Assembly (NCBI RefSeq): GCF_024385525.1 | Contig: NZ_JANFLU010000004.1 | Span: 1-64,000 of the forward strand | DNA from: Arthrobacter sp. zg-Y238 | GTDB taxonomy: Bacteria > Actinomycetota > Actinomycetes > Actinomycetales > Micrococcaceae | Length of the DNA stretch: 64,000 nt | Direction: 5' to 3' | In this document: piece after piece, positions 1-9,121 of the stretch | Position numbering within the stretch: position 1 is the first letter of the stretch | Layout of the letters: each line of letters begins with the position of its first letter | Position numbers and translations under genes: made by a program | Notes under the pieces: model-generated | Databases searched by the model: none | What the model was told of the DNA's origin: nothing | The model's input: the letters and a program-made list of their open reading frames with translations, nothing else

Positions 1-47
1 GGGTGCCCCGCCCGCGGGTCCCCGATTGGACCTCGCCAAACGTGTGG

Positions 48-78
48 GAGGCGCCGCACCCACAAGGTGCGGCGCCTC
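48..78. terminator. Rho-independent terminator-like hairpin
   Basis: A perfect 13-bp inverted repeat (48-60 paired with 66-78) closes a 5-nt loop, with a T-rich stretch on the plus side. It lies just past the stop of the leftward PPOX gene and could terminate that gene, a rightward gene beyond the window edge, or both. The structure is visible; the function is inferred. Confidence 0.7.
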
Positions 79-98
79 TTCTGCTTTCCCGGAGTGGA

Positions 99-560
99 CT
101 ACTCCGTGTAAAGCCCCATTCCACGCAGCACATTGCGGCGGGCCGCATTGGAGATAAGGAACCGGCGGCCGGTGGTGACCTCCGGTTCAATGCGGACAAA
201 CGCGTTTCTCGTCCCCGACTGCCACGGAAAGAGCGCGAGTTGTTCGGAGTCCATGATCTCCGAGAAGTCGTCGAGCAGGGTGGCGCCGCCCTTGAGCACC
301 ACGCTCCAGGCGGAGGACAGCGTGTCATCGTAACCGTCAATTTCGAACGCAACCGGGTTGCCCGAGAGTGCGCCGGCCAGTTTGGTTCCCGCCGCGGTGC
401 GGAAAACCACCGTGCCGTGGTCGACGGCAAAGTTAATGGGGAAAATTTCGGGATGTCCGTCGACAATCACGGCGAGCCGGCCGAACTTGGCCTGCCGGAC
501 GTATGTCCAGCACTGGCTGGAAGTCAGGTGGTCTGCGGGGTTCTCATCGCTGATCGGCAT
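99..560 (-). CDS. Pyridoxamine 5'-phosphate oxidase (PPOX) family flavin-binding protein
   Basis: This 153-residue protein has the split-barrel PPOX fold pattern. The core around residues 25-65 (FGRLAVIVDGHPEIFPINFA, then VVFRTAAGTKL) resembles small FMN- or F420-binding proteins of actinobacteria. Members of this group bind flavin, or occasionally haem, and reduce or oxidise small molecules; the substrate cannot be read from sequence. The ATG start is supported by a TAGACT -10 box 6 nt upstream (567-572), which suggests a leaderless mRNA. No operon partner is visible. It could be a nitroreductase-like or F420-dependent enzyme, but only the family assignment is firm. Confidence 0.8.
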   Translation of the reverse strand: MPISDENPADHLTSSQCWTYVRQAKFGRLAVIVDGHPEIFPINFAVDHGTVVFRTAAGTKLAGALSGNPVAFEIDGYDDTLSSAWSVVLKGGATLLDDFSEIMDSEQLALFPWQSGTRNAFVRIEPEVTTGRRFLISNAARRNVLRGMGLYTE

Positions 561-566
561 GGCGTC

Positions 567-572
567 AGTCTA
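567..572 (-). promoter_or_regulatory. -10 box of leaderless PPOX-family gene
   Basis: TAGACT on the minus strand ends 6 nt before the ATG, which would place the transcript start at or next to the start codon. No clear -35 hexamer is seen. Confidence 0.45.
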
Positions 573-647
573 GGGCAGGTGCAGGCGGGCGGGTATGCAG
601 GCAGAGAAGCCGTGGCTTATCTGTGCCGTGTGGAGAACAATGGAGCC

Positions 648-1112
648 ATGAAAGCGATCCTGAACGTCATCTGGCTGCTGTTCGGCGGTATCTGGCTCGC
701 GCTCGGTTATGCGGTGGCGGGTGTGGTCTGCTGCCTGCTGATTGTCACCATCCCGTTCGGCATCGCATCCTTCCGCATCGCCAACTATGCGCTCTGGCCG
801 TTCGGCCGGACGGTTGTGGACCGGGGCGGGTTCACCGGTCCCCTCAGCCTGCTGGGAAACATCATCTGGCTGCTGCTGGCCGGCATCTGGATCGCCATTG
901 GACACGTCCTCACGGCCATCCCGATGTTCGTGAGCATCGTCGGAATCCCGCTGGGCATCGCCAACCTGAAGATGCTGCCGATTTCGCTGATGCCGCTGGG
1001 CAAGGTCATCGTGCCTACGGACACCTGGCAGATCACGCCGTACGCCGGGAACGCGTACCGGCAATCCGGTTATCAGGGCCGGGTTGCACCCCAGCAGCAG
1101 TGGCCTTCCTGA
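648..1112 (+). CDS. YccF domain-containing inner membrane protein
   Basis: The 154-residue protein begins MKAILNVIWLLFGGIWLALG and contains two YccF repeats (about residues 1-55 and 65-120). Each has a long hydrophobic helix followed by a conserved IPFGIASF or GIPLGIANL turn. Three to four membrane segments are predicted by eye. YccF proteins are widespread but their function is unknown. The ATG at 648 was chosen because it starts at the first YccF helix and has a GGAG-like sequence upstream; the same frame stays open far to the left, where it overlaps the opposite PPOX gene and is not credible. The C-terminal 30 residues are polar. It converges with the PBP lipoprotein gene. Confidence 0.85.
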   Translation: MKAILNVIWLLFGGIWLALGYAVAGVVCCLLIVTIPFGIASFRIANYALWPFGRTVVDRGGFTGPLSLLGNIIWLLLAGIWIAIGHVLTAIPMFVSIVGIPLGIANLKMLPISLMPLGKVIVPTDTWQITPYAGNAYRQSGYQGRVAPQQQWPS

Positions 1113-1158
1113 TCCGGTCCGTAGCCTGACTGGCTGACAGGGCTCCGGGGCCTGCTGC

Positions 1159-3114
1159 TTAGCCCTGGGCGCCCTCAAGGAAGGCCTTCATGAGCGGTCC
1201 TCCGGAGGTGGAGCCCCGCTCGCCCTGCTCCACGAACACGGCAACGGCCAGGTCGCCCTGGATGGCCAGCACCCATGCGTGGGTCTCCGGCGGCGTCTGG
1301 CTGCCGAACTCAGCGGTCCCGGTCTTGGCGAGCACGGGTTCGCCGGGCACCCCGAGCAGCATCTGCACTCCGCCCTCGGCGACGACGGCGCGCATCATCT
1401 CCCGCAGTGATGCTGCCTCCTCTGCCGTGAGGTTGCCCGGAACGGGAGCTGTCGATTCCGAGGGGGAGGCAGTGGGAGAAGCCGAAGCGGAGCCGGCTGC
1501 CGGGGCCGGCGGGGCGGATTCCCGGATCAGCGTGGGGGAGACCCGTTCGCCTTTGCCGATGGAGGCACCGGCAACCGCCATGGCCAGCGGGGACACGAGG
1601 ACCTGCCCTTGTCCGATCAGCGAGGCGGCGTGTTCGGTGCCTTCAGCCTCCGCGGGCACGGACCCCAGGAACGCGTCGGTGCCGATGGACGCGTCCACAC
1701 CGATGCCCAGGTCTCCGGCGGCAGCGGAGAGGCTCTGCTGGGAAACGGTGCCCTGGGCATTGAGGAAGGCAGTGTTGCAGGAGTTCGCGAATGCCGTGCG
1801 CAGCGGGATGCTGCCGGTGGCCTCGGCCGGGTAGCCGGGGACGTTGTTGAACTTGCGGCCGTCGACGTTGAGTTCCGACGGGCACTCCACGGTGCTGGCC
1901 GGTGTGGTGCCGTTGCGCAGCATCGCCAACGCGGTGGCTGTCTTGAACGTGGATCCCGGCGGGTACTGGCCCAGGAGGGCGGTTTGCTGGCCCTCGCTGC
2001 CGGGGCCGTTGGCCACGGTCAGGATCTCGCCGGTGGAGGGCTGGATAGCCACGATGGCCGACGCCGACGGTTCTTGTTCCAGGACTTCCTCGGCCAACTG
2101 CTGCAGCTTCGGGTCCAGGGTGGTCTGCAGGTCCGTGCCCGTTTGCGGATCGGAGCTATGGACGGTTTCCTTGGTTCCGGCCTCGTTGTCGACGGTAACC
2201 GTGACGCCGGGGCTGCCCTGCAGCTGCGAGTTGTACTGCCTCTGCAGGCCGGAGAGCCCCGTCTGGTCCCCGGCGGACACCCTGCCCTCAGACTCCTCGA
2301 CCAATTCCGCAGTCGCCTCGCCCACGGTGCCCAGCAGGGCACGGCCGAAGCCACGGGTGGGTGCCAGGATCCGCTGGGCGGGAAGGGAAAGGGCACCGGG
2401 GATGGCTTCGACAGCCGCTGGGGTTGCGGGCCCCTCGGCCTCCTCACGTTGCACAATCGCCTCGACAAAGGCTTCGGGGCCTGAGGCCTGCACCTTTGCG
2501 GTGTAGGCGGCGGGATCCAGCCCCACCAGTTCAGCAAGGGCAGCCGACGAGGAGGCATACTGCTCCTCGGAGAGGTCGGGTTTGTTGATGCCGATACGAA
2601 GCACCGGCCGCGCATTCATCAGCGGTTCCCCGTTGCGGTCCAGGATGTCGGCACGGTCGCCGGGGGTGGTGGAGCGGACCAGCCGGTCGCCGTCGGCCAG
2701 GGAATCGAACACTACGGAGGGTGCCCACTCGACAAGCCACTGGTCGTCCTCTCCGCGGCGGAGCTGGGCGGAGCTCTCATAGGACCAGTCCGGCTGCGAA
2801 TCGCTGTTGACGTCCCAGGCATAGGCCAGCCGTGCGGTGGCGGCGGAGTCGTCGTCCTCATCTTCGTCAACGCCGGCCACCGTGACCTCGGGACGGAGCG
2901 GGCCCATGTCGGCGAGCAACTGCTCCAGCTCCGCATTCACTTCCGCAGGGGTGCCCGCCGTAAAGGCAGATGCTGAAACGTCCATTTGGCTCAGGCCCTG
3001 GGCGAGGACGGCAGCGGCGTCGTCAGGCGACGGCTTGTCCCCTGAACAGGACACCAGCGTCAGGGCCAGTGCGGCAACGGCAAGGACAGAAACGGAAGTA
3101 CGGTTTTTCGCCAT
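1159..3114 (-). CDS. Penicillin-binding transpeptidase lipoprotein (class B PBP, MecA/PBP2-like)
   Basis: This 651-residue D,D-transpeptidase crosslinks peptidoglycan outside the membrane. It has a lipoprotein signal with lipobox LVSC near residue 23, an NTF2-like N-terminal domain (about 30-140), a PBP dimerisation region (about 150-300), and a transpeptidase domain (about 330-640). The active-site motifs are STFK (about residue 385), SCN (about 443) and KTGT (about 596). A Ser/Ala/Pro-rich insert of about 25 residues lies before KTGT. The start at 3114 (MAKNRTS) is preferred over the GTG two codons earlier because a TAGCCT box ends 6 nt before it. A hairpin with T5 lies in the upstream region. 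The physiological role, whether growth, division or intrinsic beta-lactam tolerance, cannot be told from sequence. Confidence 0.9.
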   Translation of the reverse strand: MAKNRTSVSVLAVAALALTLVSCSGDKPSPDDAAAVLAQGLSQMDVSASAFTAGTPAEVNAELEQLLADMGPLRPEVTVAGVDEDEDDDSAATARLAYAWDVNSDSQPDWSYESSAQLRRGEDDQWLVEWAPSVVFDSLADGDRLVRSTTPGDRADILDRNGEPLMNARPVLRIGINKPDLSEEQYASSSAALAELVGLDPAAYTAKVQASGPEAFVEAIVQREEAEGPATPAAVEAIPGALSLPAQRILAPTRGFGRALLGTVGEATAELVEESEGRVSAGDQTGLSGLQRQYNSQLQGSPGVTVTVDNEAGTKETVHSSDPQTGTDLQTTLDPKLQQLAEEVLEQEPSASAIVAIQPSTGEILTVANGPGSEGQQTALLGQYPPGSTFKTATALAMLRNGTTPASTVECPSELNVDGRKFNNVPGYPAEATGSIPLRTAFANSCNTAFLNAQGTVSQQSLSAAAGDLGIGVDASIGTDAFLGSVPAEAEGTEHAASLIGQGQVLVSPLAMAVAGASIGKGERVSPTLIRESAPPAPAAGSASASPTASPSESTAPVPGNLTAEEAASLREMMRAVVAEGGVQMLLGVPGEPVLAKTGTAEFGSQTPPETHAWVLAIQGDLAVAVFVEQGERGSTSGGPLMKAFLEGAQG

Positions 3115-3120
3115 CCGCAC

Positions 3121-3126
3121 AGGCTA
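3121..3126 (-). promoter_or_regulatory. -10 box of leaderless PBP lipoprotein gene
   Basis: TAGCCT on the minus strand lies 6 nt before the ATG at 3114. It matches the TAnnnT plus 6-8 nt spacing seen at many other genes in the window. Confidence 0.45.
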
Positions 3127-3240
3127 CCCGGCGTGTGCCCCGGACAGGGGGAGCAAGCACCGGAAACCACTCGCCGGGTTGCCCTGGTCCGCGCCGGTCG
3201 GCCGACCCTGTGCAGGGCATTGTTTCCCTGCTACGGTTTG

Positions 3241-3262
3241 AAAAACGGCCGGGAAACGGCCG
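3241..3262 (-). promoter_or_regulatory. Hairpin followed by T5 upstream of the PBP gene
   Basis: On the minus strand a 6-bp CGGCCG/CGGCCG stem (3257-3262 with 3246-3251) is followed directly by TTTTT. It sits about 125 nt before the PBP start, pointing toward it. It could be an attenuator, or a terminator for antisense transcription. The stem is short, so the assignment is weak. The rest of the 280-bp divergent gap (3115-3393) shows nothing else I can name. Confidence 0.3.
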
Positions 3263-3393
3263 CTGAAGGTAACTCAGAACTGTAACCCTGAATACAACTC
3301 GCTTCCACCGGCATCCTGCGGACAGCCGGGTGGCCCTAATGGCCGCTGGAGGACCGGATCGGTTGCCGGTTGTTCTACGGCAGGAGTGGGCAA

Positions 3394-3990
3394 ATGTCCG
3401 ATCTGGACATAATTCTCGAGAAGACGGTGCGGTCCTACGGGCGGCGGCAGATCCAGGCTGGCCACGCACTGATGATCGTCATGGAGCGTGACATTCCGCA
3501 TCCCATCGGAGAGGTGTGGTCGGCCCTCGCTGATCCGGAACAGCTGCGCCAATGGGTGGCGGATCCGGAAGGGGACCTGCGCCGCGGCGGCACCTACACC
3601 CTGCCGGACGGATCCCACGGGACGATCCTGCGTTGCGACGGACCCCGCCTTCTCACCGTGTCCTGGGCGCGGGAGGGGTCCTCCGTGGCGGAAGTGGAGT
3701 TCCACCTGACCGGAGAGGACGGGTTCACCCGCTTCGAGCTGCGGTACGCCTCCGTACGCAAGGGATTCGCGGTAACCGCCGCCCCCGGCGCAGGCCTCTG
3801 GACCGGCGGTGCGGGGTGGGAATATTTCCTCGATGTCCTGGAGGAGTATCTGGCCGGAACCATTCCTGACGAGCCCCAGGGAATCCGGTTTGAAATCGAG
3901 GCTGAGGGACCGCTCGCCCAGCTCTTCGAAGCCCGCAATGAACGGTGGCTGCGAACCGCCCATGACTTCGATCAGGAGCATATTCCCTAG
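3394..3990 (+). CDS. SRPBCC (AHSA1/START-like) domain protein
   Basis: This 198-residue protein carries an Activator-of-Hsp90-homologue-like domain from about residue 30 (ERDIPHPIGEVWSALADPEQ) to residue 150. It includes the typical pattern of a Trp after the first helix and alternating beta strands. Bacterial members bind hydrophobic ligands, but few have known functions. The ATG at 3394 was chosen over an upstream TTG because AGGAG lies 8 nt before it. The gene is upstream of clpB, but the 115-bp gap carries clpB's own heat-shock operator, so co-regulation is not implied. The last 20 residues are polar and probably not part of the fold. Confidence 0.8.
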   Translation: MSDLDIILEKTVRSYGRRQIQAGHALMIVMERDIPHPIGEVWSALADPEQLRQWVADPEGDLRRGGTYTLPDGSHGTILRCDGPRLLTVSWAREGSSVAEVEFHLTGEDGFTRFELRYASVRKGFAVTAAPGAGLWTGGAGWEYFLDVLEEYLAGTIPDEPQGIRFEIEAEGPLAQLFEARNERWLRTAHDFDQEHIP

Positions 3991-4031
3991 GCTTCGCGCA
4001 CAGCGGCGGAGGTGCGCACGGCTTTACTTCG

Positions 4032-4058
4032 AAAGTTGAGCCGATTAGACTCAACTTT
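4032..4058. promoter_or_regulatory. HAIR (HspR-associated inverted repeat) operator of clpB
   Basis: The inverted repeat AAAGTTGAG / CTCAACTTT with a 9-nt centre matches the HAIR consensus (CTTGAGT-N7-ACTCAAG) in the core TTGAG-N9-CTCAA and in exact spacing. It lies about 48 nt before the clpB GTG and overlaps a plausible promoter (TTGAGC, then TAGCAT). In actinobacteria HspR with DnaK represses clpB and dnaK through such sites. No hspR gene is in the window. Confidence 0.8.
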
Positions 4059-4105
4059 GTTTAGCATTGCGGAAGCATTCTTCGCTGAGGTTTTGAGGAG
4101 CCACC

Positions 4106-6730
4106 GTGGACACGAAATTCACGAACAAGAGCCAAGAAGCACTTTCGGCTGCGGCCATGAACGCGAACACTGCCGGAAATCCACAGATTGAACCGGCGCA
4201 TCTGCTGAAAGCGCTGATGGATCAGCGGCAAGGGGTCGCCGTCGCTCTCCTGAAGGCTGCCGGAATCAACGTGGATACCGTCAGTGCCGCTGCCAGCACT
4301 GCCATCCACCAGTTGCCGTCCTCCTCCGGCAGTTCGGTGGCGCAGCCCCAGTTTTCCAGGTCCTTGCTCCAAGTCATCAACGCAGCGCAGCAGGAAGCCG
4401 AGAAGCTGGGGGATGCCTTTGTCTCCACCGAACACCTCCTGCTTGGGTTGTCTCTCGATAACGGCCCTGCAGGAAAAGCGCTTCGGGATAACAACGCCGG
4501 GCACGACGCGCTCAGCGCCGTCCTTCCATCCGTACGAGGAGACCGCAAAGTGACCAATGCCGATCCGGAGAACACCTTCCAGGCTCTGGAAAAATTCAGT
4601 ACCGACCTGACTGAAATGGCCCGCTCGGGCAAACTGGACCCCGTGATCGGCAGGGACGCCGAGATCCGGCGCGTCATCCAGGTGCTCAGCCGCCGCACCA
4701 AGAACAACCCCGTGCTTATCGGCGAGCCCGGCGTCGGCAAGACCGCCGTCGTCGAGGGACTTGCCCAGCGCATTGTCGCGGGGGATGTGCCGGAAAGCCT
4801 GAACGGCAAGACCCTGCTGTCCCTGGACCTCGGGTCCATGGTCGCCGGGGCCAAATACCGCGGTGAGTTCGAGGAGCGGTTCAAGGCAGTGCTGGAGGAA
4901 ATCTCCAGCGCCGAAGGGCAGATCGTCACCTTCATCGATGAGCTGCACACCGTCGTAGGTGCGGGCGCAGCCGAGGGATCCATGGACGCCGGCAATATGC
5001 TCAAGCCGATGCTGGCGCGCGGGGAACTGCGGCTGATCGGCGCCACCACCTTGGACGAATACCGCGAAAACATCGAAAAGGACGCGGCATTGGAGCGCCG
5101 CTTCCAGCAGGTGTACGTCGGTGAACCCAGCGTCCCGGACACCATCGGCATCCTGCGCGGCCTGAAGGAGCGCTACGAGGCCCACCACAAGGTCGCCATC
5201 GCCGACTCGGCTCTTGTTGCCGCTGCAACGCTGTCCAACCGGTACATCACCGGACGCCAGCTTCCGGACAAGGCCATTGACCTGGTGGATGAGGCCGCAT
5301 CCCGGCTGCGGATGGAGATCGATTCCGCCCCCGAGGAAATCGACGAGCTCCGGCGTGCAGTGGACCGGCTCACCATGGAAGAACTCGCACTGGCGAATGA
5401 AACGGACGAGGCCTCGATGGAGCGGCTGGCCGTTCTGCGCGAGGACATGGCCAATAAGAAGGAACAGCTGTCGGCACTCAACGCTCGGTGGGAGGCCGAG
5501 AAGGCGGGCCTTAACCGGGTCGGCGACCTCAAGGCGAAGATCGACGAGCTGCGCAGCGAGGCAGAAAAATTCCAGCGCGACGGCGACCTCACGGAAGCCT
5601 CCCGCATCCTGTACGGCGAAATACCCGCCCTGCAGAAGGAACTGGAGGCAGCTCAGCAGGCCGAGGAGAACAGCTTCGGCGAAGAAACCCGGGAACTGAT
5701 GGTCTCCGAGGAAGTCACTGCGGACGACATTGCGGAAGTGGTCTCCGCCTGGACCGGCATCCCGTCCGGACGCATGCTGCAGGGTGAATCCCAGAAACTG
5801 CTGGACATGGAAGCAGCCATCGGCTCGCGCCTGATCGGGCAGAGCAAGGCCGTGGCCGCGGTCTCCGATGCCGTGCGCCGCTCACGGGCCGGCGTCAGCG
5901 ACCCGGACCGGCCCACCGGATCCTTCCTGTTCCTTGGCCCCACCGGCGTCGGCAAGACCGAACTGGCGAAGGCTCTCGCGGACTTCCTCTTCGACGATGA
6001 GCGGGCCATGGTCCGCATCGATATGAGTGAGTACTCCGAGAAGCATGCGGTGTCCCGACTGGTGGGGGCACCTCCCGGATACGTGGGCTATGAAGAGGGC
6101 GGCCAGCTCACTGAAGCGGTACGCCGCCGCCCCTACTCGGTGATCCTGCTGGACGAAGTGGAGAAGGCACATCCGGATGTCTTCGACATCCTGCTGCAGG
6201 TGCTCGACGACGGCCGGCTGACGGACGGCCAGGGCCGGACGGTGGACTTCCGAAATGTCATCCTGATCCTGACGTCCAACCTCGGGTCCCAGTTCCTGGT
6301 CGATCCGGGCCTGACCGAGGAGCAGAAGCGCGAATCGGTGATGTCCATGGTCAACGCGAACTTCAAGCCGGAGTTCCTCAACCGACTCGACGACGTGATC
6401 CTGTTCGATCCGCTGAGCCTGGAGGACCTGACCCGGATCGTGGACATCCAGGTGCGTGCCCTGGCCAACCGGCTGCATGAGCGCCGTCTGGTGCTGGACG
6501 TGACCGATGCAGCGCGGGAATGGCTGGGCCTGACCGGCTACGATCCGGCCTACGGTGCACGGCCGCTCCGCCGCCTGGTGCAGCGGGAGATCGGCGATCA
6601 GCTGGCCCGCGGGATCCTGGCCGGAAAGATCAGCGACGGCGACACAGTGCGGGTGGACAGGCCATCAGACGGGCTGGACGGCGACGGGCTGGTGGCCGAG
6701 CCCGGGCTTACGGTGGCTGCGGTCGCCTAG
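4106..6730 (+). CDS. clpB: ATP-dependent disaggregase ClpB (Hsp104 family)
   Basis: ClpB is a cytoplasmic hexameric AAA+ machine that extracts polypeptides from aggregates together with DnaK. The 874 residues match the usual length. There is a Clp N-domain (about 1-145), a first AAA domain with Walker A GEPGVGKT (about 205-212), a coiled-coil middle domain (about 405-530), and a second AAA domain with GPTGVGKT (about 611-618) and LLDEVEKAH. The C-terminal domain follows. The GTG start has GAGGAG upstream. The HAIR operator at 4032-4058 points to HspR repression relieved on heat shock. A strong hairpin terminator follows at 6740-6776. Nothing in the catalytic motifs looks altered. Confidence 0.97.
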   Translation: MDTKFTNKSQEALSAAAMNANTAGNPQIEPAHLLKALMDQRQGVAVALLKAAGINVDTVSAAASTAIHQLPSSSGSSVAQPQFSRSLLQVINAAQQEAEKLGDAFVSTEHLLLGLSLDNGPAGKALRDNNAGHDALSAVLPSVRGDRKVTNADPENTFQALEKFSTDLTEMARSGKLDPVIGRDAEIRRVIQVLSRRTKNNPVLIGEPGVGKTAVVEGLAQRIVAGDVPESLNGKTLLSLDLGSMVAGAKYRGEFEERFKAVLEEISSAEGQIVTFIDELHTVVGAGAAEGSMDAGNMLKPMLARGELRLIGATTLDEYRENIEKDAALERRFQQVYVGEPSVPDTIGILRGLKERYEAHHKVAIADSALVAAATLSNRYITGRQLPDKAIDLVDEAASRLRMEIDSAPEEIDELRRAVDRLTMEELALANETDEASMERLAVLREDMANKKEQLSALNARWEAEKAGLNRVGDLKAKIDELRSEAEKFQRDGDLTEASRILYGEIPALQKELEAAQQAEENSFGEETRELMVSEEVTADDIAEVVSAWTGIPSGRMLQGESQKLLDMEAAIGSRLIGQSKAVAAVSDAVRRSRAGVSDPDRPTGSFLFLGPTGVGKTELAKALADFLFDDERAMVRIDMSEYSEKHAVSRLVGAPPGYVGYEEGGQLTEAVRRRPYSVILLDEVEKAHPDVFDILLQVLDDGRLTDGQGRTVDFRNVILILTSNLGSQFLVDPGLTEEQKRESVMSMVNANFKPEFLNRLDDVILFDPLSLEDLTRIVDIQVRALANRLHERRLVLDVTDAAREWLGLTGYDPAYGARPLRRLVQREIGDQLARGILAGKISDGDTVRVDRPSDGLDGDGLVAEPGLTVAAVA

Positions 6731-6739
6731 ACCACAGCA

Positions 6740-6776
6740 AAAGGCGCGCGGCGGTTGATGCCCGCCGCGCGCCTTT
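6740..6776. terminator. Strong hairpin terminator after clpB
   Basis: A perfect 15-bp stem (6740-6754 with 6762-6776), A3 at one side and T3 at the other, encloses a 7-nt loop. It lies between the convergent clpB and the septum-formation-like gene and can serve both. Confidence 0.85.
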
Positions 6777-6789
6777 CTGCTGTTACCAG

Positions 6790-6821
6790 CGCTTACTCCT
6801 GCACCCGCTTACTCCTGCACG
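6790..6821. repeat. 16-bp tandem duplication across a stop codon
   Basis: CGCTTACTCCTGCAC occurs at 6790-6804 and again at 6806-6820. The right copy holds the stop codon (TTA read on the minus strand) of the leftward gene and the left copy lies just beyond it. It is probably a recent slippage duplication with no effect on the protein. Confidence 0.7.
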
Positions 6822-8446
6822 AGGGACTCGGTGAGTTCCTGGCCCTCAGGGGCGAAAACGATGCAGTCCACGCGGCGGTCACCAGAGGCCCAGGTCTGCT
6901 CCGTGGGGATGGACTTGGCCAGCTTCAAGCCCGGGAACTCCGAGGCGGCGTCGGCATACTGCACAGCCTCGCAGACATCGTTGACCCGCTCTTCCAAGGC
7001 GCCGGTGCCGGGGAAGGCAGCGTCCTCGGTGAAACTGTCGGTGGCGACCAACTGGGCGTTGTGCGGCGTTTCGCAGGTGACTACGGTGGCACTGGAATTG
7101 ACGTCGTCCCAATCCTTCAGGCACGCGCCGTCTTCCAGCTCCAGCGGACTTACGTCCTCGGAGATGACGCCTTCCTCCTTGCCGTTAAAAACAAACACGA
7201 AAAGCAGGATGGCGACGACGGCGGCGAGTACAACGCCGCCGAGCACCAGAATCAGGCGGGTGTTCCGCTTGCTCTTGCCGCTGTCCTTTGCCCCGGTGGG
7301 GGCGGTGCCAACCGCCCTCGCTGCCCCTGTCGCGGGCTCCGTGGTGCCGGAGGATGCACCCGGCTGGTTGAATGCTGCTGTTGCCCCCGCTGCCTGGCTT
7401 TCGGCCAGCCGGCGTGACCGGCGGGTGTCGCCGGCCGGCACAGCTGCCGTAACGGGCTCCGGTTCGCCTGACGCAGCCACCGGCGCGGGTGTGCGCTCCT
7501 GGTGCGCGGCAGTCATCGGAGCCGCCGCGTTGATGCCGTGCAGGGGGTGAGGCTCTGCGTCCCCTTGGGACGGTTCGTGCTCCGCTTCGCCAGCCGGTTC
7601 ACGTTCTTCCACTGGCTCCGGGGTGTCTGACCTTGATGCGGTTTCAGCCTCGGCACCATCGGCCTGGGACGCGTCCGCAACGGCTGCGCTGTCCGGCACC
7701 GCTTCGGCCTCGGTGCCATTGGCCTCGGCGCTATCCGCGCCGGGGCTATCGGCCTTGGGGTCGGCTGGGTCCTCTGCGCTGCCTGTCGCCGCTCCGTCCC
7801 CGCTGCCATCCGTCGCGGCGTCAGTTTCGGCGCTGCCTTCGGAGGCGGTGCCGGCAGCCGAATCGGGATCGGAGGCCGTTGCCTCGCCGTCCTCGGGCGT
7901 TGGGCCGGAAAGAGTAGTCGCCTCGCCGGTTTCGCCGGGCCGATTGGCGCCGGCGGCGTTAGCGTCCACCTGGACTTCCGTCCCGGCAGGAGCGGGTTCC
8001 AGTCCGGACAGGCGTCCCGCTTCGGCCGCGGTGGCCTCGGCTGCAGCGGTTTCCGAAGCAACCTGGTCGAGGGCTGCTGCTTCCACGGCGTCATCGCTCA
8101 GGGTCGGCTCGGCCAGGGAAGGTTCCTCCAGCTTGAGTTCCTCGGGTGCCACTACCACCGGTTCCGGGGGAAGCTCCAACGCAGCGGTACCGTCGCCGTC
8201 AGCTTCGGCGTCCGTAGTCGGTGCATCCACCACGGAGCCTACGCCGTCGGCCTCTTCGGCTGCGGCCGTTTCACCGCTCACGGCACCTTCGAAACTGCGT
8301 TCCCAGACGCCGGCGTCGTGCGTTCCATCTTCGGAGAGCCACGCGGGGGAGTCCGAATGCGCGCTCAGATCGGGGAAGGCGCCCGGCGTACTTTCCTTCT
8401 CCGGTGGCGGAAAACCCGCTCCCGGTGTACTTTTCTGATCGCTCAT
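6809..8446 (-). CDS. Single-pass membrane protein with C-terminal septum-formation-like domain
   Basis: This 545-residue protein has a very acidic, Ala/Glu/Asp/Ser-rich, probably disordered cytoplasmic region (about 1-385). One strong membrane helix follows (RLILVLGGVVLAAVVAILLF, about 393-415), then an extracytoplasmic domain of about 130 residues. That domain has spaced Cys residues in CLKDW, VTCETPH, VCEAVQ and DCIVF, the pattern of the actinobacterial Septum_form family. Members are often linked to cell envelope or division, but the function here is inference. The long tail is low complexity, so length will vary among relatives. The start has GGAGGA about 12 nt upstream. The gene ends in a small tandem duplication that contains the stop codon. 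Confidence 0.75.
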   Translation of the reverse strand: MSDQKSTPGAGFPPPEKESTPGAFPDLSAHSDSPAWLSEDGTHDAGVWERSFEGAVSGETAAAEEADGVGSVVDAPTTDAEADGDGTAALELPPEPVVVAPEELKLEEPSLAEPTLSDDAVEAAALDQVASETAAAEATAAEAGRLSGLEPAPAGTEVQVDANAAGANRPGETGEATTLSGPTPEDGEATASDPDSAAGTASEGSAETDAATDGSGDGAATGSAEDPADPKADSPGADSAEANGTEAEAVPDSAAVADASQADGAEAETASRSDTPEPVEEREPAGEAEHEPSQGDAEPHPLHGINAAAPMTAAHQERTPAPVAASGEPEPVTAAVPAGDTRRSRRLAESQAAGATAAFNQPGASSGTTEPATGAARAVGTAPTGAKDSGKSKRNTRLILVLGGVVLAAVVAILLFVFVFNGKEEGVISEDVSPLELEDGACLKDWDDVNSSATVVTCETPHNAQLVATDSFTEDAAFPGTGALEERVNDVCEAVQYADAASEFPGLKLAKSIPTEQTWASGDRRVDCIVFAPEGQELTESLVQE

Positions 8447-8723
8447 GGTGAACGTCTGTCCTCCCTGTAGGCGGTGGCATGATGCACCCCAAAACTGTCT
8501 CTACCCCCGACTTTAGCCAATATCGGAGGGCAGGCGCAGGGACCGGCGTGCCGGAGGCGCTGTGCTAATGCCCGGGGAACACCCCCTGCTGCGGCGGAGG
8601 GGGCACAAGCCAGCGGGAAAACATGTAACCTGTACTTACGACAAATTGACCAAATATTCCGGGGCCCTCGTTCATCTGCCCGAACGACTAACCTCCGGAT
8701 CGACGCAAAAAGGGGGTCACGCC

Positions 8724-8957
8724 ATGGGGCGCGGCCGTCAAAAGGCAAAAGCAACCAAGCAGGCACGGGAGATGAAGTACTTCACCCCTGCCACGGACTA
8801 CTCGGCGCTGCAGCGTGAGCTCTCAGGACCGACGAGTCGTCCATCCAGTCGATATCCCGAGGAGCCGGCTGAACCCGACTACTCGGCGTACGAAGATAAG
8901 TACGCGGATCAATTTGGCGACGATGACGATGATGAGGGTAACCGCCGCGTAGGCTAG
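8724..8957 (+). CDS. DUF3073 family protein
   Basis: This 77-residue protein starts MGRGRQKAKATKQAREMKYF, the hallmark of DUF3073. A basic N-terminus is followed by a Tyr/Pro-rich middle and a very acidic tail (DDDDDEGN). The family is confined to actinobacteria and often lies beside purM, as here, where it converges with purM. Function is unknown; the basic then acidic layout would suit nucleic acid binding, but that is speculation. The ATG at 8724 has AGGGGG upstream. A shared terminator follows at 9063-9103. The 277-bp divergent gap before it shows no other recognisable feature. Confidence 0.88.
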   Translation: MGRGRQKAKATKQAREMKYFTPATDYSALQRELSGPTSRPSSRYPEEPAEPDYSAYEDKYADQFGDDDDDEGNRRVG

Positions 8958-9062
8958 CGGTAATTTCCTCAACGACGTTGGCCAATTGCCTCCTTCAGCG
9001 GATCACCTCAGGGTGGGTCCGCTGAATGGCGTTAAGCCTGTATGTTCAGTTCACAGTTAAAT

Positions 9063-9103
9063 GCCAAGGCCCCGCACCGGTGTATCCGGTCCGGGGCCTT
9101 GGC
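9063..9103. terminator. Bidirectional terminator between DUF3073 and purM
   Basis: The 12-bp stem at 9063-9074 pairs with 9092-9103. An inner ACCGG/CCGGT stem extends the hairpin, and CTTT follows on the plus strand. It lies between convergent genes. Confidence 0.8.
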
Positions 9104-9121
9104 TTTGCCCGGCGGGACTGC

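Noticed and set aside
1113-1158. A terminator between yccF and the PBP gene
   Set aside because: Only weak, short complementarity is present in this 46-bp gap.
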